A stretch of DNA of 14,734 nt from Rhodobacteraceae bacterium UBA6213 (GCA_002421605.1 DISJ01000002.1:327-15060), one strand, 5' to 3'. Counted from the first letter of the stretch, positions 7,464 through 14,481 are shown. Notes: generated by a model from the letters alone, not told the origin. Translations and numbers: made by a program.

Positions 7464-7919
7464 ATCGAACCGAGATGGAAGCGACAGGTTGGTTACCGCA
7501 TTCGAACCAATACCTACATCGTCGAAAGGTTGGATGCGCTGGGCGTCCCCGTGGTGAAACCCGCTGGTGGGCCCGCGGTGTTCATCGACGCACGCGCCTG
7601 GCTGCCGCATATCCCTTCGCTGCAATGCCCTGGCCAGGCCTTGGCAGTAGCGCTTTATGAATTAGGCGGAATTCGCGGATGTGAGATCGGGACCGTCATG
7701 TTTGGCGTGCATCCGGACGGAACCGAAACGCCCGCGGCGATGGATCTTGTGCGCCTCGCTATTCCCCGGCGGACCTATACCCAAAGCCATGCCGACTACT
7801 TGATCGAGGTTTTCGAAGAACTGGTTACGCTCAAGGATAGTCTGACGGGATACAAGATCGTAAAACAACCCAATCTGATGCGACATTTCACGTGCCGGTT
7901 TGAAAGGCTTCAACACTGA
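7464..7919 (+). pseudogene. Tryptophanase / beta-eliminating lyase, C-terminal remnant
   Basis: Open frame following an in-frame TAG at 7461, encoding YRIRTNTYIVERLDALGVPV and onward to a C-terminus reading RHFTCRFERLQH. This aligns by eye with the last third of tryptophanase and tyrosine phenol-lyase: VKPAGGPAVFIDARAWLPHIP, a GQALAVALYELGGIRGCEIG stretch, and LVRLAIPRRTYTQSHADY carrying the substrate-carboxylate-binding Arg of the family. About two thirds of the enzyme, including the PLP-binding lysine, is absent, so it cannot be catalytic. The usual GGH of the family reads GGP here. It begins only 14 nt after the transporter stop, so a deletion or insertion boundary lies in that gap. A TTG at 7530 gives a nominal 129-codon ORF, but no ribosome-binding site was seen there. 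Confidence 0.88.
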
Positions 7920-7953
7920 CCTGCCAAACGGCATCAATTCGATAGAATCCTGT

Positions 7954-7987
7954 GTCTTCCGCGCCGTGAAGCCTCTGCGCGGAAGAC
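7954..7987. repeat. Perfect 11-bp inverted repeat (hairpin) after the lyase remnant
   Basis: GTCTTCCGCGC at 7954-7964 and GCGCGGAAGAC at 7977-7987, with a 12-nt loop. It starts 35 nt past the stop of the tryptophanase remnant, a position suited to a transcription terminator, but no T-tract follows it on either strand. It could be a Rho-independent-like structure lacking a U-run, an mRNA-stabilising hairpin inherited from the intact lyase gene, or a recombination site. Confidence 0.6.
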
Positions 7988-8528
7988 CTTCGCGGTCCTG
8001 CATGAGATTTTCGCGCCAAATCATCTTGCAGGTCAATTGCTGCCGTCAAATTCACGGCCTGTCCAGTTGGCAGGCGTCCCGGTCACGACAAATCCACATG
8101 CACCCTCGCCTACTACGGGACACCGCTCTTCGGCACAGTCATGATCAATTGATGTGCAATGGGCAACCAAACAGCACATATCTGAAGCCAAAGCCCACGG
8201 TGATCGGGCAGCAGGCGTGCCTGTAGAGCGCAGCGAATGCCAGCAATCCACCCATTTCGTCTTAGGCCAACCTTCGTTCCCCACCGGCATTCCCCCAAGA
8301 CTTTCCAACGGGTGGCACACCCCCTGCAACTTGACCGCCACCCTGCGCCACCGCGCAACGGCGTGTAACAAAATGGGCGGATTGCGGAGCCTAACGGCTT
8401 TCCTGCTGAACGGCGCGACGGGACGAGCTAACAGCGAATGGTCTTCGCTAACAGGGAGGAGCACCCCCGACTTGGCTCACCGCCTAAATTCTGTTTGCCG
8501 AACACTAGTCTTGCCATATCATTTCCCG
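7988..8528. other. Intergenic region upstream of the AraC-type regulator, no convincing gene
   Basis: Frames of 80-143 codons are open on both strands, but none shows a recognisable domain, and the regulator's own frame stays open upstream of its likely start without resembling AraC proteins. The stretch must contain the promoter of the regulator. Apart from a short direct repeat near 8427-8454, I see no structure in it. It may be decayed DNA left by the event that truncated the lyase. Confidence 0.5.
8427..8454 (+). promoter_or_regulatory. Direct repeat GCTAACAG, 20-bp period, upstream of the regulator
   Basis: GCTAACAG occurs at 8427-8434 and 8447-8454, an exact 20-bp (about two helical turns) period, 75-100 bp upstream of the regulator ATG. 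A related CCTAACGG lies at 8389-8396. Paired same-face direct repeats are the usual form of AraC-family operators, so autoregulation is possible. The words are short and this is weak evidence. Confidence 0.2.
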
Positions 8529-9317
8529 ATGGAAGCGGCGGGCATAGGCAGAGTGTTGTTCTGGGAGGGCGGCAGCCTTTGGCTTGCGCTGGTCACAGGA
8601 ACTATGGGCTGGCATTCGCATCATGCAATACAGCTTTGCTTGCCGATTCAGGGCACCGCGCAGTTCAAGACGGATCCGGCCGGCGACTGGATTACTTGCG
8701 AAGGTGCGGTGATCGCGCCGGACGTGCCGCATGTATTTCATGCCCCCGGAAGCGTGGTCGCAAACATCCTTTTCGAGCCCGAATCGGCTGTTGGTCGGGG
8801 AGTCTTGGCAAGGTATGGAACTACCGGATTGCAACTGGTGCCCGCACCAGAGGCAAAGCCGCTCGCGCAGCCCATTGCCAGAGCCTATTTCGACCGCGCG
8901 GATGACGCGACGCTGATCGCACTTTCCAGGCAGGCGGTGGCCAGGTTCTCCGGTGTCGCAATGCACCAAGACATAGCCGACCCACGTGTCGTGAAGGCTA
9001 TCGCCGAGATCCGTCAGCAACTGGATGAACTAGTCACCCTACCTGCACTGGCTCGCAAAGTCGGTCTGTCCCCAGGGCGGCTGCGCCACCTTTTCGTGGA
9101 GGAAACCGGAATCTCCTTCCGGCGCTACGTTCTGTGGGAGCGGCTCAACAGGGCGCTGTCTCTCGGCTTCGGCGGGGCGTCCTGGACCGAGGCGGCATAT
9201 GCGGCGAATTTCGCCGACTCGGCCCATCTGTCGCGCACCTGCCAACGCATGTTCGGTCTTGCCCCGACCAGGGCCAGGATCGAACCTCAAAACGTCCGGC
9301 ACTCCCTGAGTGCCTGA
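8529..9317 (+). CDS. AraC family transcriptional regulator
   Basis: A 262-aa regulator. The N-terminal half (about 5-110) looks like a cupin-type effector domain with a His-rich strand (GWHSHHAIQ, 27-35) and VIAPDVPHVFHAPG (61-74), both typical of AraC cupin domains that sense small molecules or metals. The C-terminal half (about 155-250) has the two helix-turn-helix motifs: LPALARKVGLSPGRLRHLFV (171-190) and the second around WTEAAYAANFADSAHLSRTC, ending in the expected MFGLAPTRAR. The frame is open for 125 codons upstream, but family similarity begins near the ATG at 8529; no strong Shine-Dalgarno is seen there. It stands immediately upstream of, and on the same strand as, the FixH-like operon, whose promoter element starts 11 nt after this stop codon. 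It is the obvious candidate to control that element. Confidence 0.88.
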   Translation: MEAAGIGRVLFWEGGSLWLALVTGTMGWHSHHAIQLCLPIQGTAQFKTDPAGDWITCEGAVIAPDVPHVFHAPGSVVANILFEPESAVGRGVLARYGTTGLQLVPAPEAKPLAQPIARAYFDRADDATLIALSRQAVARFSGVAMHQDIADPRVVKAIAEIRQQLDELVTLPALARKVGLSPGRLRHLFVEETGISFRRYVLWERLNRALSLGFGGASWTEAAYAANFADSAHLSRTCQRMFGLAPTRARIEPQNVRHSLSA

Positions 9318-9327
9318 GTTTTCCGTT

Positions 9328-9367
9328 TAGCCCCTTCGTTCAAGCTAGACTTTCGACAGTGGCGTAT
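9328..9367 (+). promoter_or_regulatory. Shared promoter element, copy 1 (FixH-like operon)
   Basis: TAGCCCCTTCGTTCAAGC at 9328-9345 with GCGTAT at 9362-9367. If TTCAAG (9339-9344) is taken as the -35, the spacer to GCGTAT is exactly 17 nt. The whole 18-bp box recurs in inverse orientation at 14570-14587, and 15 of 18 bases recur at 12986-13003, each time in front of a gene and pointing to it. It begins 11 nt after the AraC stop and 73 nt before the FixH-like ATG. Best read as an activator site overlapping a promoter, or an alternative-sigma promoter. Confidence 0.6.
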
Positions 9368-9400
9368 GTCCGAGGCATCGCAATCGAAAGGGAGTATCTC

Positions 9401-9847
9401 ATGTCCAACCTCATCACCCGTCGGCACCTGCTCTGGTCCGTGCCGGTCATCTTGGTCGCAGCTGCTGGCCTTGCTGTCACGAAAATGATGCAGCCTCCAC
9501 CTGAAGACCTTGACGTGTCTCTGAGCAAGCCCACCGACCGGGGCCTTTACATCGCGTCCGTCGCGCCGGGCCTGGCGCCAATCGTGATCGGAACCATGCA
9601 CGGCTGGGTTATCCAGATCACCACACCGGAAGGTCTCCCCGTCGACCATGCCACGATTGCAGTCGATGGCGGTATGCCGCAGCACGGACACGGGCTGCCA
9701 ACTGAGCCGGAGGTCAGCGCCGATCTCGGCGAGGGTCGCTATCAGGTCGACGGCATGAAATTCAACATGCCCGGCTGGTGGGTTGTAAAGCTGTCGGTTA
9801 ACGGCCCCGCAGGCGAAGACACCGCGACCTTCAATCTCGTCTTGTAA
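9401..9847 (+). CDS. FixH/YtkA-like membrane-anchored periplasmic protein
   Basis: A 148-aa protein with an N-terminal signal anchor (about 10-28) and a small periplasmic beta-sandwich-like domain. The segment MHGWVIQITTPEGLPVDHATIAVDG (67-90 region), then GGMPQHGHGLPTEPEV and a final MKFNMPGWWVVKL...NLVL, matches the FixH/YtkA-like family. His67, His95, His97 and Met92, Met119, Met123 make it His/Met-rich, as expected for a copper- or heme-adjacent protein, though binding is not shown. Tandem Trp126-Trp127 may matter given the MauG-like enzyme next door. AAGGGAG lies 6 nt before the ATG; a longer in-frame start at 9134 would overlap the AraC gene and is rejected. First gene of a three-gene operon, 12 nt before the next start. 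It is not in a ccoGHIS context, so it is not the classical FixH of cbb3 oxidase assembly. Confidence 0.82.
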   Translation: MSNLITRRHLLWSVPVILVAAAGLAVTKMMQPPPEDLDVSLSKPTDRGLYIASVAPGLAPIVIGTMHGWVIQITTPEGLPVDHATIAVDGGMPQHGHGLPTEPEVSADLGEGRYQVDGMKFNMPGWWVVKLSVNGPAGEDTATFNLVL

Positions 9848-9859
9848 GGGAGGCTGGTG

Positions 9860-11089
9860 ATGCGTGCTTCGACAATCATCGTTTCGACCCTGATCGTTGG
9901 ATCGGCAATGGCCGCTTACTGGATAATGGCGCCGCAGCGGACGTGGACGGATGAAGAGACCAAGCTTGTTCTGTCGCTTGGATTGTCCAACCTTCCGCCG
10001 CTGCCAGCCGACCCGTCCAATGCCGTCGCCGACGACCCAGACGCCGCGTCACTGGGAAAGGCGCTGTTCTTTGACACTAGGCTCAGCGCAAACAACGAGG
10101 TCTCCTGCGGATCCTGTCACGCGCCGGAGAAACAGTTTCAAGACGATCTGCCGCGCGCCAAGGGCGTGGGCGTGACAGCGCGCCGGACCATGCCGATTGC
10201 TGGCACGGCCTATAGCCCATGGCTTTTCTGGGACGGTCGCAAGGACAGCCAATGGGCGCAGGCTCTGGGACCACTGGAAAGCGGCGTCGAACATGGGACC
10301 GACCGCGCATACGTTGCGCATCTGATACATACGCACTATGCCGATCAATACGCAGCCCTTTTCGGGCCCATGCCGTCGCTTGACCAGATTCCGGAGCACG
10401 CCAGCCCGAATGTCCTTGGCGCTGTACAAGATGACTGGCACGCGTTGGACGATACGCAGCGCGATGCAGTCAACCGTATCTTTGCCAATGTGGGCAAGGC
10501 GATCGCCGCCTATGAGCGCACAATCACCCCGCAGCCTTCACGTTTTGACGCTTACGTCGACCGCCTTGCCGCAGGCGAGGACACTTCGGGGATCCTGAGC
10601 CCACAGGAAGAGGACGGGCTACGGATTTTTGTCAGTAAAGGCGAATGCACCAAGTGCCACAATGGCCCGCTGCTGACCGATAACTATTTTCACAATACTG
10701 GCGTGGCCGCGGTTCCCGGTCTACCCGAAGATCTTGGCCGAATCGTCGGCACGGATCAGGTCCAGGCGGACCTGTTCAACTGCCTCGGCCCCTACAGCGA
10801 CGCGGGACCGGGCGATTGCATCGAGCTGAGATACCAGACCAAGGGAGGCCACGAGATGATCCGGGCCTACAAGCCGCCATCATTGCGCGGCGCGGCGAGC
10901 CGCTCGCCATATATGCACGCAGGTCAGATCGCGACGCTTGGCGGTGTACTGATCCACTACAACACCGCCCCCGCAGCCCCTGGAGGTCACAGCGAGCTGG
11001 AACCCCTGAACCTCAGCACCAAGGAACTCGCCTCGCTAGAGGCATTTCTCGGGTCGCTTGATCCCATCTTGAAGGGAGATCAGCCGTGA
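9860..11089 (+). CDS. Di-heme cytochrome c peroxidase / MauG-like protein
   Basis: A 409-aa periplasmic di-heme protein. An N-terminal signal anchor spans about 3-23. The first heme motif is Cys83-Gly-Ser-Cys86-His87 and the second Cys263-Thr-Lys-Cys266-His267. FWDGRKDS...GPLESGVEHG between them and PPSLRG...SPYMHAGQIATLGGVLIHYN near 339-368 are the standard CCP/MauG blocks. An insertion reading FNCLGPYSDAGPGDC holds Cys308 and Cys320, a probable disulfide in this subfamily. The family either reduces hydrogen peroxide or, in MauG and MbnH, oxidises Trp residues of a partner protein; the axial-ligand residue that would separate these cannot be assigned by eye. GGGAGG lies 6 nt before the ATG at 9860; a GTG at 9857 is an alternative. 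The gene ends in a GTGA overlap with the next gene. Confidence 0.93.
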   Translation: MRASTIIVSTLIVGSAMAAYWIMAPQRTWTDEETKLVLSLGLSNLPPLPADPSNAVADDPDAASLGKALFFDTRLSANNEVSCGSCHAPEKQFQDDLPRAKGVGVTARRTMPIAGTAYSPWLFWDGRKDSQWAQALGPLESGVEHGTDRAYVAHLIHTHYADQYAALFGPMPSLDQIPEHASPNVLGAVQDDWHALDDTQRDAVNRIFANVGKAIAAYERTITPQPSRFDAYVDRLAAGEDTSGILSPQEEDGLRIFVSKGECTKCHNGPLLTDNYFHNTGVAAVPGLPEDLGRIVGTDQVQADLFNCLGPYSDAGPGDCIELRYQTKGGHEMIRAYKPPSLRGAASRSPYMHAGQIATLGGVLIHYNTAPAAPGGHSELEPLNLSTKELASLEAFLGSLDPILKGDQP

Positions 11090-11841
11090 TTAACCCAAGC
11101 GTTATCAAGCACCATCTGGCGCTTGACCGCCGGTCCTTCACCGAACTCGCCACTGGCTTCACGGCCATCGCGGTCGCTGGAGCCACGCTTTACAACCTCG
11201 GCTACTTCGCACCGATCGAATGGAGCCTGATATCGCTCCTTACCGTGCAGGATCTGCTGATCGGGTCGGCCATCGGGGCGATCCCGATGGCGATCGCCGC
11301 TGCGTTCGCTCTGGTGTTCGGCCGCCTGATCAATCTAGCGCCTTTGCACAAGTCAACTGCGGTTTTCGTGGGTCTTCCGACTCTGGCGGTCACGGGCTTC
11401 GGGTTCTTCCACTTTTATTCTGGCCCAGAACAATCAACACTTGGTCACATGGCCTGCGGATACCTTGCCCTTGGCGTGATTGGCGCGGGAGTAAATGTCG
11501 CAGTCAACTGGCGTCACACGGCCAAAGTTTGGCTGATATTCTCGTTGCTCTATATCCCGACGGTCCTTGGTATGACTGACAGCGCCACCGCAACTGATCC
11601 GGCTCGTGGCCTTTCGGAAATCGAAACCGACCGGGGCATCACCCAAGGAAGGATCGTACGCGTCACCTCGGCCTATGTGCTGATTGCAAAAGACAATGCC
11701 ATTATCACTATGCCGATGAACAAGGTCAGAGAGATCAGGTGGTTCTTTGTTGAATCCCCTGCCGCAGATTTTCTGGATGGAGCTCCGAAGCTTGGCGTCG
11801 GCAGCCTCTATTCGCGTGCCACCGAGAAACCTGCGTCCTGA
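11086..11841 (+). CDS. Unrecognised integral membrane protein with soluble C-terminal tail
   Basis: A 251-aa protein I cannot assign to a family. About five hydrophobic segments are visible: 24-44, 52-79, 92-110, 120-141 and 146-165. A C-terminal soluble part of about 85 residues (166-251) follows, including a strand-rich RGITQGRIVRVTSAYVLIAK-like stretch that could be a small beta-barrel. His88, His109, His121 and His144 lie in or near membrane segments and could serve as ligands, but this is speculative. The GTG start at 11086 overlaps the cytochrome stop by 4 nt (GTGA) with AAGGGAG 7 nt upstream, so translation is coupled. Its fixed association with the FixH-like and MauG-like proteins suggests it acts with them at the inner membrane, perhaps as anchor, quinone-linked partner or transporter. 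Its end is 25 nt from the convergent hydrolase stop, with no visible terminator hairpin between. Confidence 0.8.
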   Translation: MINPSVIKHHLALDRRSFTELATGFTAIAVAGATLYNLGYFAPIEWSLISLLTVQDLLIGSAIGAIPMAIAAAFALVFGRLINLAPLHKSTAVFVGLPTLAVTGFGFFHFYSGPEQSTLGHMACGYLALGVIGAGVNVAVNWRHTAKVWLIFSLLYIPTVLGMTDSATATDPARGLSEIETDRGITQGRIVRVTSAYVLIAKDNAIITMPMNKVREIRWFFVESPAADFLDGAPKLGVGSLYSRATEKPAS

Positions 11842-11866
11842 CGGAGTTGCTTGATTTGTTTGGATC

Positions 11867-12934
11867 TCAATTTTCGGTGGCAACCGCATCCAGCACCGAC
11901 AGAACGGCATCGATGACAACTTCTGGTTGATCGGTGTGCACCGAATGGGAACTGCCTTCGGCCACAACCATCCTCCCATTTGTGCTGAGTGCTGAAAGGC
12001 CCGCCTGCGCCTCGGCCCAGCCCGGTATGCCCGTCATGCTGTCGCCCGCCGCAATCACCACCAGCGGGATCGCGCCCAGCGACGCGCCGGACAACGCCGC
12101 ATCATTTTCAGATCGCGCCAGCCCCTCTTGCATTGTGGCGTCCAGCGACTTTGGCTGGGTCTGCAACAGCAGCATTTCAAAACCTACGCCCGGCGGAAGG
12201 GTCGGCTGATCAGCGAGGCTTGGACCGATTAGGCGCACCAGCCCGAGCCGTCTCGCAAGTGAAAGCAAGGTGGCCTGCCGTGCCAGTGCGGTCCTGAAGG
12301 CCCCAAACTCGGCGGGCGGGGTCTTTGCGTCCATCTGCTCGCTGCGCGTATCCACCAGCACCATTGCGGCCACGTCCTCTGGGTGTGCGTCGGCGAATAG
12401 GCGTGCACTTTTCCCTGAAAGCGAATGCGCCACGAGGACATAGGGCCCAGGCACGCCCGCGCTTGAGAGAAGTGTGCGCAGTTCATTTGCGATCTGTCCC
12501 GGTGAGCGAGGATGCGGCCCCACGTCGCTCCAACCCATTCCCGCCCGGTCATAGGCGCAGACCTGCACGTTGGCCGAAAGCCGATCCTGGATCAGCGCCC
12601 AGTCCAGAGAAGAGCCGCCGAGCCCTGCGTCCAGAATGACAGTGGGCGTTCCTTGACCGACGCAGGCGACATGCAGGCGAAATCCGCCAATGTCCACCAA
12701 CCGACCGGGTGCAGGGTAATGATCCGAGTCATCCGACCCTGCGAAAAACTCGTAGCCCGCTCCCGCAGCGGCTAGGACCGCAATTACAAAGGATGTGACC
12801 CCAAATGCCCGCAGCATTCCGCGTTTGCGGCGGGTGGAGGCTGCGAGTTTCGCGCCGGGTTCGGGCCTGTCCACCAGAGCGCCGACTGAATCGTCGATCG
12901 GCGCTTTGAGCGATTTTGATTGGCATAGGCGCAT
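11867..12934 (-). CDS. Membrane-anchored alpha/beta hydrolase
   Basis: A 355-aa alpha/beta-fold hydrolase with one N-terminal transmembrane helix (about 43-60) after a 40-residue basic, probably cytoplasmic, tail, placing the catalytic domain in the periplasm. The fold markers are VILDAGLGGSSLDW (99-112, oxyanion region), CAYDRAGMGWSD (126-137), the nucleophile elbow VAHSLSGKSARLFA with Ser171, Asp298 in IAAGDSM and His330 in GSSHSVHTDQPEVV. The elbow reads A-H-S-L-S-G instead of the canonical G-x-S-x-G. AAGAAGGA lies 7 nt before the ATG, so the long N-terminus is well supported. Substrate unknown; esterase- or lactonase-like activity is plausible. Its promoter carries copy 2 of the shared element, so it is probably co-regulated with the FixH-like operon running towards it. 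Confidence 0.92.
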   Translation of the reverse strand: MRLCQSKSLKAPIDDSVGALVDRPEPGAKLAASTRRKRGMLRAFGVTSFVIAVLAAAGAGYEFFAGSDDSDHYPAPGRLVDIGGFRLHVACVGQGTPTVILDAGLGGSSLDWALIQDRLSANVQVCAYDRAGMGWSDVGPHPRSPGQIANELRTLLSSAGVPGPYVLVAHSLSGKSARLFADAHPEDVAAMVLVDTRSEQMDAKTPPAEFGAFRTALARQATLLSLARRLGLVRLIGPSLADQPTLPPGVGFEMLLLQTQPKSLDATMQEGLARSENDAALSGASLGAIPLVVIAAGDSMTGIPGWAEAQAGLSALSTNGRMVVAEGSSHSVHTDQPEVVIDAVLSVLDAVATEN

Positions 12935-12963
12935 GGCAATATCCTTCTTTCGGAACGCTAAGG

Positions 12964-13003
12964 ATACGCCTTCGTGTGACGGTCGAATTGAACGCAGGGG
13001 CTA
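12964..13003 (-). promoter_or_regulatory. Shared promoter element, copy 2 (alpha/beta hydrolase)
   Basis: On the minus strand, TAGCCCCTGCGTTCAATT from 13003 to 12986 (15/18 identical to copies 1 and 3; 15/16 over the core), then GCGTAT at 12969-12964. The offset between box and hexamer is identical to copy 1, and even the preceding G is kept (GGCGTAT). The box starts 69 nt before the hydrolase ATG, close to the 73 nt seen at copy 1. Same gene-relative orientation. Confidence 0.6.
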
Positions 13004-13146
13004 GTCTCTTCGTCTTTTCGAGGCTGCAAGCGCTTCGCTGGACCATGATCATTTTGGACCTCAGTGTGACTGCCTTTAGCCGCCCAGATTCATCCCCCGC
13101 AGCAGGCGCCAGAGAGCTAGAAACAGCTCACCAAAGTACTGAAAAA

Positions 13147-13323
13147 TTACAAAAGTGCTTGCCGGGCGCCTCCCGCCGGCACAATTTCGGAAATCCCCAG
13201 AGCACCTGAGATAAGTATAAGCGGACCGCCGATCACCTCGAGAACCGGCTGCATCCGCTGAACCGCTCTAGAGGCCCGCATCACATGGCCCAGCATCATA
13301 CCGTTGCCGACACCGACGCTCAC
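13147..13323 (-). pseudogene. Possible C-terminal remnant of a membrane protein
   Basis: A 58-codon open frame from a GTG at 13323 to a TAA, translating to VSVGVGNGMMLGHVMRASRA, then VQRMQPVLEVIGGPLILISG and ALGISEIVPAGG. One clear transmembrane helix (about 29-47) follows a short amphipathic, Arg-containing segment. The pattern R-x-x-P-x-L-x-x-x-G-G-x-L-x-x-x-x-G resembles the last helix of CcdA/DsbD-type membrane proteins, but the match is by eye and short. The frame closes upstream at 13380 with no further membrane segment, so if real it is a truncated gene. It could equally be a small membrane protein or chance. Confidence 0.3.
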
Positions 13324-13450
13324 TCTTGGCCCCTCACGGAAATTTCGGTCATGCAGCGCAACAAGTGTACGACACTGCTATGATCAAAGCATCCGCGTCG
13401 CCACCCTCGGCGCGGAACGTGGTCGCGCTTTGACGCTGTTCCTGTCCTAA

Positions 13451-13496
13451 GCTCGCCCTGCCATGCTACGCGTGGCGAGCCTGCCCGGCACAGGCT
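13451..13496. repeat. Two overlapping inverted repeats at the end of the oxidoreductase gene
   Basis: GCTCGCC (13451-13457) pairs with GGCGAGC (13474-13480), and AGCCTG (13478-13483) pairs with CAGGCT (13491-13496). The two stems share bases 13478-13480, so they are mutually exclusive. They lie directly at and after the minus-strand oxidoreductase stop. On the plus strand the second stem is followed by ATTTT. A weak terminator is possible; no strong T-tract follows on the minus strand, where the gene would need it. Confidence 0.3.
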
Positions 13497-14481
13497 ATTT
13501 TCGGTCAGTTGCCACCCGGAGCACGACGCTGCCGCGCTTTCGCCCTGTATCAACATATTCGTGGGCCTCAACTGCGTCCTCCAAGCGGTAAATACGATCA
13601 ATCACTGGTTTGAACTCTCCGCCAGCGGAGAGATTTGCAATGTAGCGAAGGTCATCAGGGTTGGCTCTTGCAACGCCCGTGATTACCTGTTTGCCACTCG
13701 CATTTGATGGGCTTCCCACTCCAAGCCACTGCATGAATGTTCCTTGCACTGCGACGAGACGGCCGCCTGGTTTAAGAGACTTTTCGCAACGGCTGAACGG
13801 CACGGTGCCTGTGGTATCGAAGATGATGTCCCAGGTTTCGCCTGTGGTCGTGAAATCTACCTCCGTGTAGTCGATTGCCCTATCAGCCCCGATCGACAAA
13901 ACGAGGGCCATATTTGTTTTGCTTGTCACAGCTGTCACCGATGCGCCGAAGTGCCTTGAAATCTGAATAGCAGCAGTGCCTACGCCACCGGATGCCCCGA
14001 CCACCAGAACACGATCTCCGCGCCCAATCCTTGCTTTGTCGCGCAGAAACGGTAACGCATTGAGAGCGCCGAAAGACAGAGATGCCGCCTCTTCGAAGGT
14101 AAGGTTGGCAGGCTTGAGGGCGATCATGCCGTCTTCGGCCATGGTGCGGTATTCAGCATGGCAACCGAAGCGGCCACCGGTGAATGCAATCACTTCGTCA
14201 CCCGCCCGGAACCGTGTTACCTCCCGGCCGATCGACTCAACAATCCCTGCCAACTCGGTTCCAAGTATAGGCTGCCGCGGACGGGTGATGCCGAACACCA
14301 GGCGGCCAAAAACGCCGAAGCCTGCCGGCAAGCGGAGGCTTCGTGCTCGCCAGTCGGCGGAGGTCACCGTTGTGGCGAGGATGCGGATCAGGACTTCGTT
14401 TGGCTTCGGTGATGGGATTGGGACTTCGCTGAGCCTTACAGCGTCGGGGCCACCATACTGCCGGTATGTCATTGCCTTCAT
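13495..14481 (-). CDS. Zinc-free MDR family oxidoreductase (quinone reductase / NAD(P)H-dependent alcohol dehydrogenase-like)
   Basis: A 328-aa cytoplasmic medium-chain dehydrogenase/reductase. The N-terminal GroES-like domain has MKAMTYRQYGGPDAV, PIPSPKPNEVLIRI and ILGTELAGIVESIG (72-85). The Rossmann domain has the NADPH-binding VGASGGVGTAAIQ at 161-173, and IIFDTTG and LKPGGRLVAVQG follow. The catalytic zinc cysteine near residue 40 is replaced (VTSADW), so it belongs to the zinc-independent quinone oxidoreductase-like branch. The ATG at 14481 is preferred because GGAG lies 6 nt upstream; an ATG at 14493 in the same frame is the alternative. Likely substrate: a quinone, enone or reactive aldehyde. 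Its upstream region carries copy 3 of the shared promoter element, linking its expression to the FixH-like operon and the hydrolase. Confidence 0.92.
   Translation of the reverse strand: MKAMTYRQYGGPDAVRLSEVPIPSPKPNEVLIRILATTVTSADWRARSLRLPAGFGVFGRLVFGITRPRQPILGTELAGIVESIGREVTRFRAGDEVIAFTGGRFGCHAEYRTMAEDGMIALKPANLTFEEAASLSFGALNALPFLRDKARIGRGDRVLVVGASGGVGTAAIQISRHFGASVTAVTSKTNMALVLSIGADRAIDYTEVDFTTTGETWDIIFDTTGTVPFSRCEKSLKPGGRLVAVQGTFMQWLGVGSPSNASGKQVITGVARANPDDLRYIANLSAGGEFKPVIDRIYRLEDAVEAHEYVDTGRKRGSVVLRVATDRK

Noticed and set aside
8033..8464. 143-codon minus-strand ORF upstream of the AraC gene
   Set aside because: No recognisable domain, composition like non-coding frames, and no ribosome-binding site; left as part of the intergenic region.
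9401..9847. Classical fixH of a cbb3 oxidase assembly operon
   Set aside because: No ccoNOQP, ccoG, ccoI or ccoS gene in the neighbourhood; only the domain type is shared.
13077..13094. Possible fourth copy of the shared box (TTTAGCCGCCCAGATTCATC)
   Set aside because: Only about half the positions match, and it would point to the plus strand where no gene starts.
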